The translations under genes and the position numbers were made by a program. The notes beneath the pieces were generated by a model. That model saw only the letters and a list, made by a program, of their open reading frames with translations. It was not told the origin of the DNA and searched no databases. From an uncultured Eubacterium sp. (lineage in GTDB: Bacteria > Bacillota > Clostridia > Lachnospirales > Lachnospiraceae): a stretch of 64,000 nucleotides of DNA. Of this stretch, positions 45,446-54,118 are shown in pieces. Each line of letters begins with the position of its first letter. The first letter of the stretch is position 1. The stretch is from the NCBI GenBank assembly GCA_910584065.1, contig CAJTZN010000003.1:1-64000 (forward strand). The letters run 5' to 3'.

Positions 45446-46996
45446 CTAATATCCCAATTCCTGATTGATGACCGATCCATCGATTGCATTGATAGACAGT
45501 ACCGTGCCTTTATTCTGGGTACCATATTCGTCCGTCACCGTGCCCTCAAAATTCCATACCGGCACGACAAGTCCCGTATCAAAGCTGTCCTTTTCACTGA
45601 TCCTCGTATAGATCAGCCTGACATCCGTCACCTCTACAGACACATTCTGGGTTTCCCCCTCACCCTCTGCCGAATCCGGCGCGTTTTCAATCACGACCAT
45701 TTTCTCAAAGGTATCCCTGATTTCACGAAACGGCTTGACACGGCTCGTTTCGACTACCGTTTCATCGACGGATAGCGGCGAAAGATAATGGAAGCCTACG
45801 ATACCGCTGTCGTTGACCGCCACGGCGATCCCCTCATTTCCCCATACCTTTTTTACATGCTGCCCGCCCTGAAACCCATCGGTCATTTTATAGCCCGCCA
45901 GGTTGCTCACAAACACATCATCCAGCTTTCTCAGGCATAAAAAACGGTAGATATTGCGGTACTGCTGGCTGCCGTCGTCTCCCTGTTTTATGAGCTGCGC
46001 ATACACGCCTTTGTCATAACATTGATACTCCTCCAGGCCTAATTGTTTGAGCAGGGCAGTTACTTTTTGTTCCGCGTCCGCTTCCGTCAACGTGAGCGGT
46101 TCATTGTCCACACATTGAACGTTTGCATCGCCTTCCATCTCAATGCCTTTTCCATTATCTGAAAAGTTCGGTTCCTTTCCCTCTTCTTTTGGTACGATAA
46201 ATGGAATGTCACTGTCCACAAAAGCACTGTATATATGTTGTTCTGCATACCCGTTTTTACCGCTTTCATAGCGCAGGCAGTTTCCGTAATCATCCGAATT
46301 CTGCATAAACAGCTGATGAAAATTTCCGTCTCCTCCGTCGCTTACGCCATAAAACACCTGGCCATCTTTATGCAGGTCATACAGCCAGCTGTAAAAGGTG
46401 TCATCCTTGTCGCTCTCGTACAAGTCCTTGATATTTTTAATCTTATTGTCGGTCGGATAATCCGTTAGTTCCACTTTGGCCGGCGCCGTCTTGTACTCCT
46501 TCTCCAGATCGGCCAGCGACTGCTCATATTCCTCCACCTGCTCTGGGTTTTCCTTTTTCGCCTGCCGGATCCACTCCTTATGTTCATTGATCTCCTGCGC
46601 GATCACCGCTTTTGTCCGGGCGTCGCTCTTATTCCCTTCATAATAGACCGTATCGGGCGTGAGCGCCGTTCTCACGCGGTCTAAAAACTCCTGTTTGATC
46701 TTTTTGGCCCTGACGCGGTACACCGAAAGTTTATCGACCCCCGGTACTTCTACTTTCGCATCGACATTTACCGTCACATGCAGATTTTTATCTTTGAACT
46801 TTTTCTGATACGACTCATACTGTTTCATCTCTTCTTTTACTTCTTCATACGAATTCGCATGATCGGTCGCCTGTGCCTGCTGTAACATTTTATCCATATT
46901 CTTCTCTTTGACGACAGACTCCTCCGGATTCCCCGCGCAACCAGATAACGTCACCATAAGGGCGCCCGCCATGATCCATGCTAACCTTTTTCTCAT
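45446..46996 (-). CDS. Lipoprotein of the exporter operon (DUF6034-like)
   Basis: 516 residues. The lipobox LSGC is at about residue 20, after a signal peptide. The mature start EESVVKEKNMDKMLQQAQATD fits a DUF6034-like lipoprotein of Lachnospiraceae (from memory, not certain). A mid-part of helices and a C-terminal beta domain (LIYTRISEKDSFDTGLVVPVWNFEG ... SINAIDGSVINQELG) follow, the latter like a PepSY-type end. RBS GGGAGG. It may bind the exported substrate or sense envelope stress; this is inference. Confidence 0.65.
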   Translation of the reverse strand: MRKRLAWIMAGALMVTLSGCAGNPEESVVKEKNMDKMLQQAQATDHANSYEEVKEEMKQYESYQKKFKDKNLHVTVNVDAKVEVPGVDKLSVYRVRAKKIKQEFLDRVRTALTPDTVYYEGNKSDARTKAVIAQEINEHKEWIRQAKKENPEQVEEYEQSLADLEKEYKTAPAKVELTDYPTDNKIKNIKDLYESDKDDTFYSWLYDLHKDGQVFYGVSDGGDGNFHQLFMQNSDDYGNCLRYESGKNGYAEQHIYSAFVDSDIPFIVPKEEGKEPNFSDNGKGIEMEGDANVQCVDNEPLTLTEADAEQKVTALLKQLGLEEYQCYDKGVYAQLIKQGDDGSQQYRNIYRFLCLRKLDDVFVSNLAGYKMTDGFQGGQHVKKVWGNEGIAVAVNDSGIVGFHYLSPLSVDETVVETSRVKPFREIRDTFEKMVVIENAPDSAEGEGETQNVSVEVTDVRLIYTRISEKDSFDTGLVVPVWNFEGTVTDEYGTQNKGTVLSINAIDGSVINQELGY

Positions 46997-47057
46997 TTTG
47001 TCCTCCCTTCCACCGCGCGAACGGCACTCTGATTCAAAAAGTTACACACATAACAAA

Positions 47058-47096
47058 AAAACGTTTATGTTAGTATGATCATAACACAAACGTTTT
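47058..47096 (-). terminator. Terminator between the sensor kinase and the exporter genes
   Basis: A 15-bp stem (AAAACGTTTGTGTTA with TAACATAAACGTTTT, one wobble; arms 47082-47096 and 47058-47072) followed on the minus strand by seven T. It should uncouple the two-component genes from the exporter operon or act as an attenuator. I see no clear promoter between it and 46996. Confidence 0.7.
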
Positions 47097-47116
47097 CAGC
47101 AAGTATTCATCGTTTT

Positions 47117-48505
47117 TTAAACAAATTGTAAAATCACACGCGTCCCCTGCCCCAGTTCGCTCTCCATCCGGATCGTACAGCCATGACGCTTCAGGATCAA
47201 TGCCGTGATCGCCAGTCCAAGCCCCGCGCCGCCGCTTTTCCTGCTCCTCGATTTGTCGATCATATAAAAGGGCTCCAGAATCTTCCCCAGCTCGTCCTCC
47301 GGGATTCCTGTGCCAAAATCCTGTACTTCAATTACCCGCTCCCTTGCCGAGAGAAGGATCCGGTCTCCCCTTTTACTGGCCTTTCTCGCATTATCGATGA
47401 GATTGATCAAAACCTCCGTAAACAGATCCGCGTCTGCCCAAAATACCTGGCCGTCTTCCTGACACTCCAGCCGAATACCGTCCCCTTCCAGACTCTGCCG
47501 GCACGCCTCCGCGGCATGGGCAAACAGCACACTGGCCGGCACCTCCTGCCTCTCAATGTTCTCGCTTTCTTCTAATAAAAGTAAGTTCATCATTTTTTTG
47601 GAAAGGCGTTCCAGGCGACAGCTTTCCTCGTATATATAACAAAGCGCCTCTTCCTTGTCGCTCTCGGGCAGCTTTACGGTTAATAATGTTTTTGCGTACC
47701 CGGATATCGCGGTCATCGGCGTTTTTAACTCATGTGTCAGATTTCCCATAAACAGCGTCCGCTTCCATTCCGCCTCTTCGAGCTGCCGGATGCGGCACTG
47801 CACCGCTTCTGCCATGCGATTGAAATTATCGCTTAACGTTCCGATTTCATCTTTTCGCCAGACAGGGATCCTCTCGTCATAGTGTCCTCTCGCGATCAGC
47901 TTCGCACCGGCATTGAGTTCTTTCAACGGCTGCAGCACCCGGCTCAGGATAAAGAACAAAAGCGCGCATACAAGCATCGTGACCACACAGGTCAGTATCA
48001 CGAGTCCGATTCCCAGCATCCTCATGCGCTCCCACACATACGTAATATCCTCCAGCTTATATATCGTGTACGAGCCTCCTTGCTCCTGCCGGTATATAAA
48101 AAAATGCCGCCCTCCCCATGTCAGCTCTGCCTCCTCTGCCGCCAGGTCTGACAGCGGGTGGTACGGTAGCGACTCCAGATCGGCCTGCGCAAAAACCGTT
48201 TCATTGTAAACTTCTATATCCTCTCCCCCCGCCGTCCGGACAAAGCATAAGAGCATATCATCTTTTTGCTGTTTCATAAAGTATTGCAGCACTTCCCGGT
48301 CAGGTGCACGGCCGGTCCGGTCTTCCAACGCCGTGAACTTCTTTTCCAGCTCGGTAAATCCAGCCAGCGCATTTTGCACACTCTGTGCCTGCGCCGCATC
48401 GATGGAGTTGCTTTTTACGAGCAGATAAACGGCGGTGCTGCACACGATCGAGGAAAAAAGGGTACTGATACAGCAGATCAATATGATCTTTGTCTTTAAC
48501 CGCAT
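47117..48505 (-). CDS. Sensor histidine kinase with HAMP domain
   Basis: 462 residues. TM1 at 5-30, an extracellular region of about 120 residues, TM2 near 165-190, HAMP (RVLQPLKELNAGAKLIARGHYDERIPV), HisKA with the phosphoacceptor in NLTHELKTPMTAISGY, and an HATPase domain with N box NLIDNARKA, G1 DFGTGIP and G2 GGAGLGLAI. It is the partner of the response regulator at 48577. The tandem repeat at 48529-48587 lies between them. It probably controls the exporter genes downstream. Confidence 0.9.
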   Translation of the reverse strand: MRLKTKIILICCISTLFSSIVCSTAVYLLVKSNSIDAAQAQSVQNALAGFTELEKKFTALEDRTGRAPDREVLQYFMKQQKDDMLLCFVRTAGGEDIEVYNETVFAQADLESLPYHPLSDLAAEEAELTWGGRHFFIYRQEQGGSYTIYKLEDITYVWERMRMLGIGLVILTCVVTMLVCALLFFILSRVLQPLKELNAGAKLIARGHYDERIPVWRKDEIGTLSDNFNRMAEAVQCRIRQLEEAEWKRTLFMGNLTHELKTPMTAISGYAKTLLTVKLPESDKEEALCYIYEESCRLERLSKKMMNLLLLEESENIERQEVPASVLFAHAAEACRQSLEGDGIRLECQEDGQVFWADADLFTEVLINLIDNARKASKRGDRILLSARERVIEVQDFGTGIPEDELGKILEPFYMIDKSRSRKSGGAGLGLAITALILKRHGCTIRMESELGQGTRVILQFV

Positions 48506-48528
48506 GACTTCACTCCCTGTTCCTTTCG

Positions 48529-48587
48529 TTTTACAGTTCCAGCTTCACCGGTTTTACAGTTCCAACTTTGCCAGTTTTACAGTTCCA
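48529..48587. repeat. Three tandem 23-bp repeats at the 3' end of the response regulator gene
   Basis: GTTTTACAGTTCC starts at 48529, 48552 and 48575, period 23 bp. The copy at 48575 contains the stop codon of the regulator, so the other two duplicate the end of the gene and add further stop codons in the space before the kinase gene. Confidence 0.7.
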
Positions 48588-49239
48588 GTCGATAGCCGAT
48601 CTTGGAAACGGTTTTTATGTGGTCATTCAGCGAAAGTTTCTTACGCAGCTGGCCGATGTGCACATCCACCGTTCTCGTCTCCCCCACAAAGTCCACACCC
48701 CATACCCGTCGGAGCAGCTCTTCGCGCGAGATCGCGATATTCTGGTTCCGTGCCAGTACGCAGAGCAGCTCATATTCCATTGGTTTTAGTAAAACTTCCT
48801 TCCCGTTTTTCCTCACGGTATGTTCTAAAAAGTTGATCTCCACATCTAAGAAGCGGATGACATCACTGAGTTTTTTCGACCTCTCCAACACTTTTTCCAT
48901 GCGGACCATGAGTTCCAACATTTCAAAGGGCTTTACGATGTAATCCTCTGCCCCGCCCTGTAGTCCCTGTATTTTCGACTGGATGTCGTCTTTCGCTGTC
49001 AGGAAGATGACGGGGATTTCGTAAGAGGATACGATATCGAGCAGGGCAAAGCCGTCCATGCCGGGCAGCATCACATCGAGGAGCGCGATGTCGTAGGCGT
49101 GCTCGTTTTCCAGTGCTTCGGCGGCCTCGCTCCCATCGTGGAACATCACGGTTTCGTAACCTGCCACGGAGAGGTTCATGCTAATCATTTTCGCGATCGG
49201 GATTTCATCTTCTACGATCAATACTTTGTTCTTGTTCAT
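48577..49239 (-). CDS. OmpR/PhoB-type response regulator
   Basis: 220 residues. Receiver domain: acidic pair VEDE, phospho-Asp in ALLDVMLPGMDG, Thr in VIFLTAKDD and Lys in YIVKPFE. A winged-helix DNA-binding domain follows (LLKPMEYELLCVLARNQ ... TRTVDVHIGQLRKKL). Start 49239 has GAGG 5 bp upstream and overlaps a 33-codon ORF by 4 bp. It is the first clear gene of the two-component/exporter operon. Confidence 0.9.
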   Translation of the reverse strand: MNKNKVLIVEDEIPIAKMISMNLSVAGYETVMFHDGSEAAEALENEHAYDIALLDVMLPGMDGFALLDIVSSYEIPVIFLTAKDDIQSKIQGLQGGAEDYIVKPFEMLELMVRMEKVLERSKKLSDVIRFLDVEINFLEHTVRKNGKEVLLKPMEYELLCVLARNQNIAISREELLRRVWGVDFVGETRTVDVHIGQLRKKLSLNDHIKTVSKIGYRLEL

Positions 49240-49337
49240 ATATACCTCATACATCTCACCAACATTAATAAAGGTGTAAAGCCATAATAACCAATTGTTA
49301 CTTGCTTTAATTCGTCAAGTGTCATCCCTTCAACCAT
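49236..49337 (-). CDS. Possible 33-aa leader peptide upstream of the response regulator
   Basis: ATG 49337 has AAGGCGG 7 bp upstream, and the TGA overlaps the regulator's ATG (ATGA). The peptide (MVEGMTLDELKQV, then IGYYGFTPLLMLVRCMRYI) has no known family. It could be a translated leader, or just the end of a decayed gene. Confidence 0.3.
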   Translation of the reverse strand: MVEGMTLDELKQVTIGYYGFTPLLMLVRCMRYI

Positions 49338-49521
49338 CCTTTCACCGCCTTTCTAACTTAATGTGTATATAATCAGTATAGCGGATTCGTGGAAAAGTGT
49401 AAAGCCTTTATCCGATTATCATGGTGCATGTACACGGTATAGCTTGTCTTTTTATTTCTCTTTAACAAAACCGACGAGATATATAAAATGACTGAAAGTT
49501 ATATTTCAAAAGAGAAAAATG

Positions 49522-49550
49522 TTGAATTGTATTAAACGATGTGGTATACT
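49522..49550 (+). promoter_or_regulatory. Promoter of the intact Rpn-type nuclease gene
   Basis: TTGAAT (49522-49527), 17 bp, TATACT (49545-49550), 60 bp before the start. Confidence 0.6.
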
Positions 49551-49609
49551 ATTTATAAGGTTGAGAAAGACAAATTCAAATTATCGGGATTTATGAAGAA
49601 GGTGATATC

Positions 49610-50455
49610 TTGAGTACAACAGCACAGACACATCAACAGGATTTAGAACGTCTGAAATTACTCCGATATATAGATGACGATTTTATGACGGTCTGCCTCG
49701 CAGATAACTATGAAGGCGTAGAACTGATACTTCGGATTATCTTAGGACAGAAAGATATAACAATTAAGACGATCCGCACACAGGAACTGTTAAAGAATTT
49801 GCAGGGGCGTTCTGCTATATTAGACGTCCATGCGATTGATAGCACCAAAAAGGAGTTTGATGTAGAAATTCAGCGTTCAGACGCAGGTGCAGGCGCGAAG
49901 AGAGCAAGGCATAACAGCAGTTTGTTAGACGCACATATATTAAAACCAGGAAATGAAACAGAGGATATTCCCGACAGCTATGTGATTTTTATTACAGAAA
50001 ATGATGTCATGAAAGGAAATCAGTCGACATATCCAGTGGAGAGATATGTCCGTGTCGGAGAAAATAAAGTATTATTTAATGACGGTTCGCATATTATATA
50101 TGTTAATGGGAAGTACAGGGGCAATGATGAAATCGGAAAACTAATGCACGATTTTTCATGCACCAATCCCGATGATATGAACTATGAAGCACTTGCTAAA
50201 AAAGCAAGATATTATAAGCAGGACGAGAAAGGAGTGGCGTCTATGTGCAAAATTATGGAAGATATGAGGAATGAAGCGGCAAGAGAAGCGGCAAGAAAAG
50301 CGGCAAAAGAAGCGGCATTAGAGAACACAAGAGAGACAGCGAGAAGAATGATAAAGAAGGGGAAAATGCCACTTGAAGAAATTGCAGACTATCTTCCCGC
50401 ATTATCACTTGACGAATTAAAGCAGCTTGAAACTGAGATTATGCCTATGGCATAG
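49610..50455 (+). CDS. Rpn family recombination-promoting nuclease/PD-(D/E)XK protein
   Basis: 281 residues. The start is TTG with GAAGGTGAT upstream. The N-terminal part LRYIDDDFMTVCL is followed by the nuclease core with AILDVHAIDSTKKEFDVEIQ (D...ExQ). The middle segment SYVIFITENDVMKGNQSTYPVERY and GKYRGNDEIGKLMHDFSC match the family. The C-terminal tail is a Lys/Arg/Ala-rich helix with direct repeats (EAAREAARKAAKEAA), then the ending LSLDELKQLE. Rpn proteins in E. coli promote RecA-independent recombination. This is the complete form of the broken gene at 2010-2640. Confidence 0.85.
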   Translation: MSTTAQTHQQDLERLKLLRYIDDDFMTVCLADNYEGVELILRIILGQKDITIKTIRTQELLKNLQGRSAILDVHAIDSTKKEFDVEIQRSDAGAGAKRARHNSSLLDAHILKPGNETEDIPDSYVIFITENDVMKGNQSTYPVERYVRVGENKVLFNDGSHIIYVNGKYRGNDEIGKLMHDFSCTNPDDMNYEALAKKARYYKQDEKGVASMCKIMEDMRNEAAREAARKAAKEAALENTRETARRMIKKGKMPLEEIADYLPALSLDELKQLETEIMPMA

Positions 50456-50509
50456 GCATGCAAATGGCTTAGGCATAGGGGAGATAACAAATCGTTTAAT
50501 ACCTGTAAC

Positions 50510-51517
50510 CTACTCCAAATAATACCCATCCTTCCCAAACCGTATCATAACCTTCGTCCACTCCCCCTCGGCCGCTTCCATCCAGATCTCATGCCCGAGT
50601 TTCCCGCACATTTTCCGGCAGATATAAAGCCCCATCCCCGTAGATGCCGCTGTCTTCCTCCCATTTTCCCCGGTAAATGACTTCTCAAACACCCGCCGCA
50701 CATCCGAGGCAGGCACGCCGATCCCGTGATCCTCGACGATCAGCGTCACACTCCCGTCCTCCTCCTCCGCCTGAAATCCCAGGTAACCACTGGCCCCCCT
50801 TTTATACTTAACGCTGTTATGGATCAGCTGTCCCAGCATAAACTTGATCCACTTCGCATCCGAAACCACAAAAACACCGGTATCCTTCTTTTGGATCGTA
50901 AACTTTCCGGCGATCAGAACTTCTTTATGTTCAAGTAAAACTTCGTTGATGATTTCTTCCAGACAGCACCGTTTCATGAGATAATCTTTCTGCGGCGTAT
51001 CCGCGCGGACATAATACAAAATCTGTTCCACCAATTGGGAAATCTTGTCCAGCTGATGGCGATAACTCCGAAAATCCATCTCTTCATTGTGATTCATCAG
51101 AGACACGGCTGAAATCGGCAGCTTGATCTCATGGATCCACATTTCCACATAATCCTTAAACTCCCGCACTGCCCGCTCCTGCGCGCTGACCTTCTCGTTC
51201 ATCGACCGGTCGATCTCATAAAGCGCGTCACACAAAATATCGCCCTCTAAAAAACCCGGTTTTTCAATCATCTCCGTGATAAGGTATTTCTTATCCAGCT
51301 CATCCAGCTTTTGCAGCATATCCTGATAGAATTTATATTTCTTACGAAAATCAAATCCCCACATAAGCAGCAAAATAAAACACTCCAAAAACACCACGGA
51401 TACGAGATAAGACGTGTTAATCCGAAAAACCTTTCCCACCCCGATCACGAAGAGCATTTGGCCGAGAAAACAAAACATCCAACCGGCCTTTTCCCGACAA
51501 TAATCTGTGAACTTCAT
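50510..51517 (-). CDS. BceS-type intramembrane-sensing histidine kinase
   Basis: 335 residues. Two TM segments with almost no loop between them (residues about 13-55), the mark of intramembrane-sensing kinases. The phosphoacceptor is in EMWIHEIKLPISAVSL. The ATPase domain has LIHNSVKYKR (N box), DHGIGVP and STGMGLYICRKMC. BceS kinases need a BceAB transporter to sense peptide antibiotics; the Bce-type operon at 8.5-13.5 kb lies 37 kb away and is a candidate partner. Overlaps the regulator gene by 4 bp. Confidence 0.9.
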   Translation of the reverse strand: MKFTDYCREKAGWMFCFLGQMLFVIGVGKVFRINTSYLVSVVFLECFILLLMWGFDFRKKYKFYQDMLQKLDELDKKYLITEMIEKPGFLEGDILCDALYEIDRSMNEKVSAQERAVREFKDYVEMWIHEIKLPISAVSLMNHNEEMDFRSYRHQLDKISQLVEQILYYVRADTPQKDYLMKRCCLEEIINEVLLEHKEVLIAGKFTIQKKDTGVFVVSDAKWIKFMLGQLIHNSVKYKRGASGYLGFQAEEEDGSVTLIVEDHGIGVPASDVRRVFEKSFTGENGRKTAASTGMGLYICRKMCGKLGHEIWMEAAEGEWTKVMIRFGKDGYYLE

Positions 51518-52203
51518 CCCAGTAAATACCCAATTCCTCTCTTTGTTTTAATTAAATCCTCTACGCCGTGCTCCTTTAATTTCCCCCGCACCCGGTTAAT
51601 ATTTACCGTAAGCGTGTTATCATCCACAAATTCCTCCGAATCCCACAAATAACTGATCAATTCGTCGCGCGTAACCGTTTTTCCCTGGTTTTGCATGAGA
51701 TAACGCAGGATCCGCATTTCATTTTTCGTCAGTTCCACCGATTGTGCCGCGCCGCCGGCCTGTTCCGGCAAAACCTCCAGAACGCAGCGCCCCACATCGA
51801 GACGGATCTTGTCGTACGTGACAAATGAGTCCTCCGTGCTGTTGTCCAGCCGCTTAAATACCGCTTCGATATGGAGAAGAAGGATCGCCGGATTATACGG
51901 TTTCGCGATAAAATCGTCCGCCCCGTACGTCATGCAGATGACCTCGTCCATCTCCGTATTCTTACTCGTCACCATAATGACAGGGATATTCGAAATCTCC
52001 CGCAATTTACGCAGGATATTTCCCCCGTCGGCCCCGGGCAGCGTAATGTCCAAAAGTACCATATCGGCGCCGCTTGCCACGATCTGCTGCGGCACACGTT
52101 CAAACGCCTTTATCAAGATACAGTCATATCCGTTATTGCTTAAAAATCCCGCCAGTTGGCTGCAGATTTCCTCGTCATCCTCTACGATCGCGATTGTCTT
52201 CAT
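51514..52203 (-). CDS. BceR-type OmpR-family response regulator
   Basis: 229 residues. Receiver with VEDDEE, phospho-Asp in MVLLDITLPGADG, VTSKNTEMDEV and FIAKPYNP. DNA-binding wing domain with LTKNEMRILRYLMQNQGKTVTRDELISYLWD and VNINRVRGKL. The start at 52203 (MKTIAIVEDD) has GGAG upstream. Forms an operon with the kinase and is preceded by four 19-bp repeats. Confidence 0.9.
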   Translation of the reverse strand: MKTIAIVEDDEEICSQLAGFLSNNGYDCILIKAFERVPQQIVASGADMVLLDITLPGADGGNILRKLREISNIPVIMVTSKNTEMDEVICMTYGADDFIAKPYNPAILLLHIEAVFKRLDNSTEDSFVTYDKIRLDVGRCVLEVLPEQAGGAAQSVELTKNEMRILRYLMQNQGKTVTRDELISYLWDSEEFVDDNTLTVNINRVRGKLKEHGVEDLIKTKRGIGYLLG

Positions 52204-52220
52204 TCTGCTCACTCCCCCTT

Positions 52221-52296
52221 TTAAATCTAACAACACCTGCCGCTTCCGGCAACACCTGCTAATTCAGGCAGCACATGCCGCTTCAAGCAGCACCTG
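52221..52296. repeat. Four tandem 19-bp repeats between panC and the BceR gene
   Basis: On the minus strand four units begin CAGGTG/CATGTG and have the form CAGGTGYTGCYTGAAGCGG, at 52296-52278, 52277-52259, 52258-52240 and 52239-52221 (the last diverges). They fill the space in front of the regulator's RBS. They may bind a protein or form RNA stems; function unknown. Confidence 0.6.
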
Positions 52297-52320
52297 TAAA
52301 GCCAGATAACGCCTATTACA

Positions 52321-53160
52321 TCATGCGATAAAATTATCGATCAGCCTCGTCGTACCAATATATACCGCCACCGCTGCCAGCACTTCCCCGCGCACGCTCG
52401 TGACCGGCTTCAGGGAATCCCATTCCGCCAGTTCCACGTAATCAATCCTCGCAAGCGGTTCCTTCCCGATCACTTCCGTGATCGCGCCGACGATCTTAGA
52501 CGCATCCGTCTCACCTGCTTTCACGAGCTGTTCCCCTGCCAGAAGGCCCTGATGGAGTACGACGGCTGCCCGGCGTTCTTCCTCACTCAGATACGTATTG
52601 CGTGAACTCCTGGCCAGGCCGTCCGCTTCCCGCACGATCGGACAGCCGACGATTTCCAGATCAAAATTCAGATCCCGTACCATGCGGCGGATCACCGCGA
52701 GCTGCTGGGCATCTTTCTGTCCAAAGTACGCGCGGTCTGGCGCCACGATGTGGAACAGTTTCGAAACGACCGTACAAACTCCCCGGAAATGCGTGGGCCT
52801 TGTCTTTCCGCAAAGTCCTTTCGTCAGATCATCCATATCCACATACGTACAAAAATCATCAAAATACATCTCTCCATCCGACGGGTGGAATACCAGATCC
52901 GCTCCCGCCGCTTCACAAAGTGCGGCATCCCGTTTCAGATCCCTCGGATAACTCGCCAGATCCTCACTCGGCCCAAACTGGATCGGATTCACAAACACAC
53001 TTACTACCACGCGGTCATTTTCCTCGACCGCCCGGTCGATCAGGCTCTTATGCCCCTCGTGGAGATACCCCATCGTCGGCACCAGTCCGACCGCAAGTCC
53101 CTCTTTTCTCCATGTCCTGACCTGTTCCCTAACTTCTGCTATCGTCTCTGCTATTTTCAT
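52321..53160 (-). CDS. panC: Pantoate--beta-alanine ligase
   Basis: 279 residues, the normal length. ATP-binding motifs PTMGYLHEGHKSLI (HxGH) and KDAQQLAVIRRM (KMSK equivalent KDxQQ) are present; VSVFVNPIQFGPSEDL is the family signature. It makes pantothenate from pantoate and beta-alanine with ATP in the cytoplasm. RBS GGAGG. It is the third gene of panG-panB-panC. panD is not in the window. Confidence 0.95.
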   Translation of the reverse strand: MKIAETIAEVREQVRTWRKEGLAVGLVPTMGYLHEGHKSLIDRAVEENDRVVVSVFVNPIQFGPSEDLASYPRDLKRDAALCEAAGADLVFHPSDGEMYFDDFCTYVDMDDLTKGLCGKTRPTHFRGVCTVVSKLFHIVAPDRAYFGQKDAQQLAVIRRMVRDLNFDLEIVGCPIVREADGLARSSRNTYLSEEERRAAVVLHQGLLAGEQLVKAGETDASKIVGAITEVIGKEPLARIDYVELAEWDSLKPVTSVRGEVLAAVAVYIGTTRLIDNFIA

Positions 53161-53220
53161 CTGCCATCTGCCTCCTTCTTCTCACATTCTTCTGCACAGG
53201 ATACCTGTCCCCCCGTCAGC

Positions 53221-54069
53221 TCACGACGTCTTACTTCCCGAGTCATACAACCCCTCAATCACGCTGTCATCCACCGAATATTCATGCTCTTTCGCCGGAA
53301 ACGTTCCATTTCCCACTTCCTCAATATACGCCTGGAACGCACGCTTCATCACCTCGCCGATGTCCGCATACCGCTTCACAAACTTCGGCGTAAAATCAGA
53401 AAACATCCCCAGCATATCCTGATACACAAGCACCTGACCGTCACAGCCGTTCCCGGCCCCGATGCCGATCGTCGGAATTGTCAGTTCCCGCGTGATCACA
53501 TCCGCCAGTTTGCGCGGGACACCTTCTACGACGACTGCAAAAGCCCCCGCCTCTTCAACGGCCTTCGCGTCCTCCAAAAGCTTTTTCGCCGCCGCCTCGC
53601 TCTTACCCTGTACTTTAAAACCGCCAAACGCGTTGATCGACTGCGGCGTCAGTCCAATGTGCGCGCAGACGGGGATTCCCGCCCCCACGATCGCCTTGAT
53701 CTGCGGACACACTTCCACTCCGCCCTCGAGCTTCACCGCGCCGGCGCGCCCCTCTTTCATCAGGCGTCCCGCATTGACCATCGCATCGTAGACCGAAGTC
53801 TGGTACGACATAAACGGCATGTCAATGATGACAAGCGCATTCTTTGCCCCGCGCGCCACAGCAGCCCCGTGATGGATCATGTCTTCCATCGTAACAGAAA
53901 CCGTATCCTCGTAGCCGAGGATAACATTTCCCAGCGAATCCCCGACCAGGATACTGTTGATCCCCGCCTCATCGATCAGTTTCGCCGTCGAATAATCATA
54001 AGCCGTCAACATCGTCAGCTTCTCACCCTTTTCCTTTGCCTGGGCAAAAGTCAAAACCGTATTTTTCAT
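53221..54069 (-). CDS. panB: 3-methyl-2-oxobutanoate hydroxymethyltransferase
   Basis: 282 residues. Family motifs [30 protein letters not shown], metal Asp in [14 protein letters not shown] and HIGLTPQSI are clear, and [20 protein letters not shown] near the end is diagnostic. Transfers a hydroxymethyl group from methylene-THF to 2-oxoisovalerate, giving ketopantoate. Start has GGAG 5 bp upstream. Lies between panG and panC. Confidence 0.95.
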   Translation of the reverse strand: MKNTVLTFAQAKEKGEKLTMLTAYDYSTAKLIDEAGINSILVGDSLGNVILGYEDTVSVTMEDMIHHGAAVARGAKNALVIIDMPFMSYQTSVYDAMVNAGRLMKEGRAGAVKLEGGVEVCPQIKAIVGAGIPVCAHIGLTPQSINAFGGFKVQGKSEAAAKKLLEDAKAVEEAGAFAVVVEGVPRKLADVITRELTIPTIGIGAGNGCDGQVLVYQDMLGMFSDFTPKFVKRYADIGEVMKRAFQAYIEEVGNGTFPAKEHEYSVDDSVIEGLYDSGSKTS

Positions 54070-54118
54070 TGTCTCTCCATTCCGCGCATGACATTTCTCA
54101 CCGATGCGCTCTGTTCAC

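Noticed and set aside
47117..49239. VanRS pair for the vanG-vanT genes
   Set aside because: The kinase and regulator lead into an ABC exporter operon and are 14 kb away. No VanR-type site was found at vanG, so the link is not supported.
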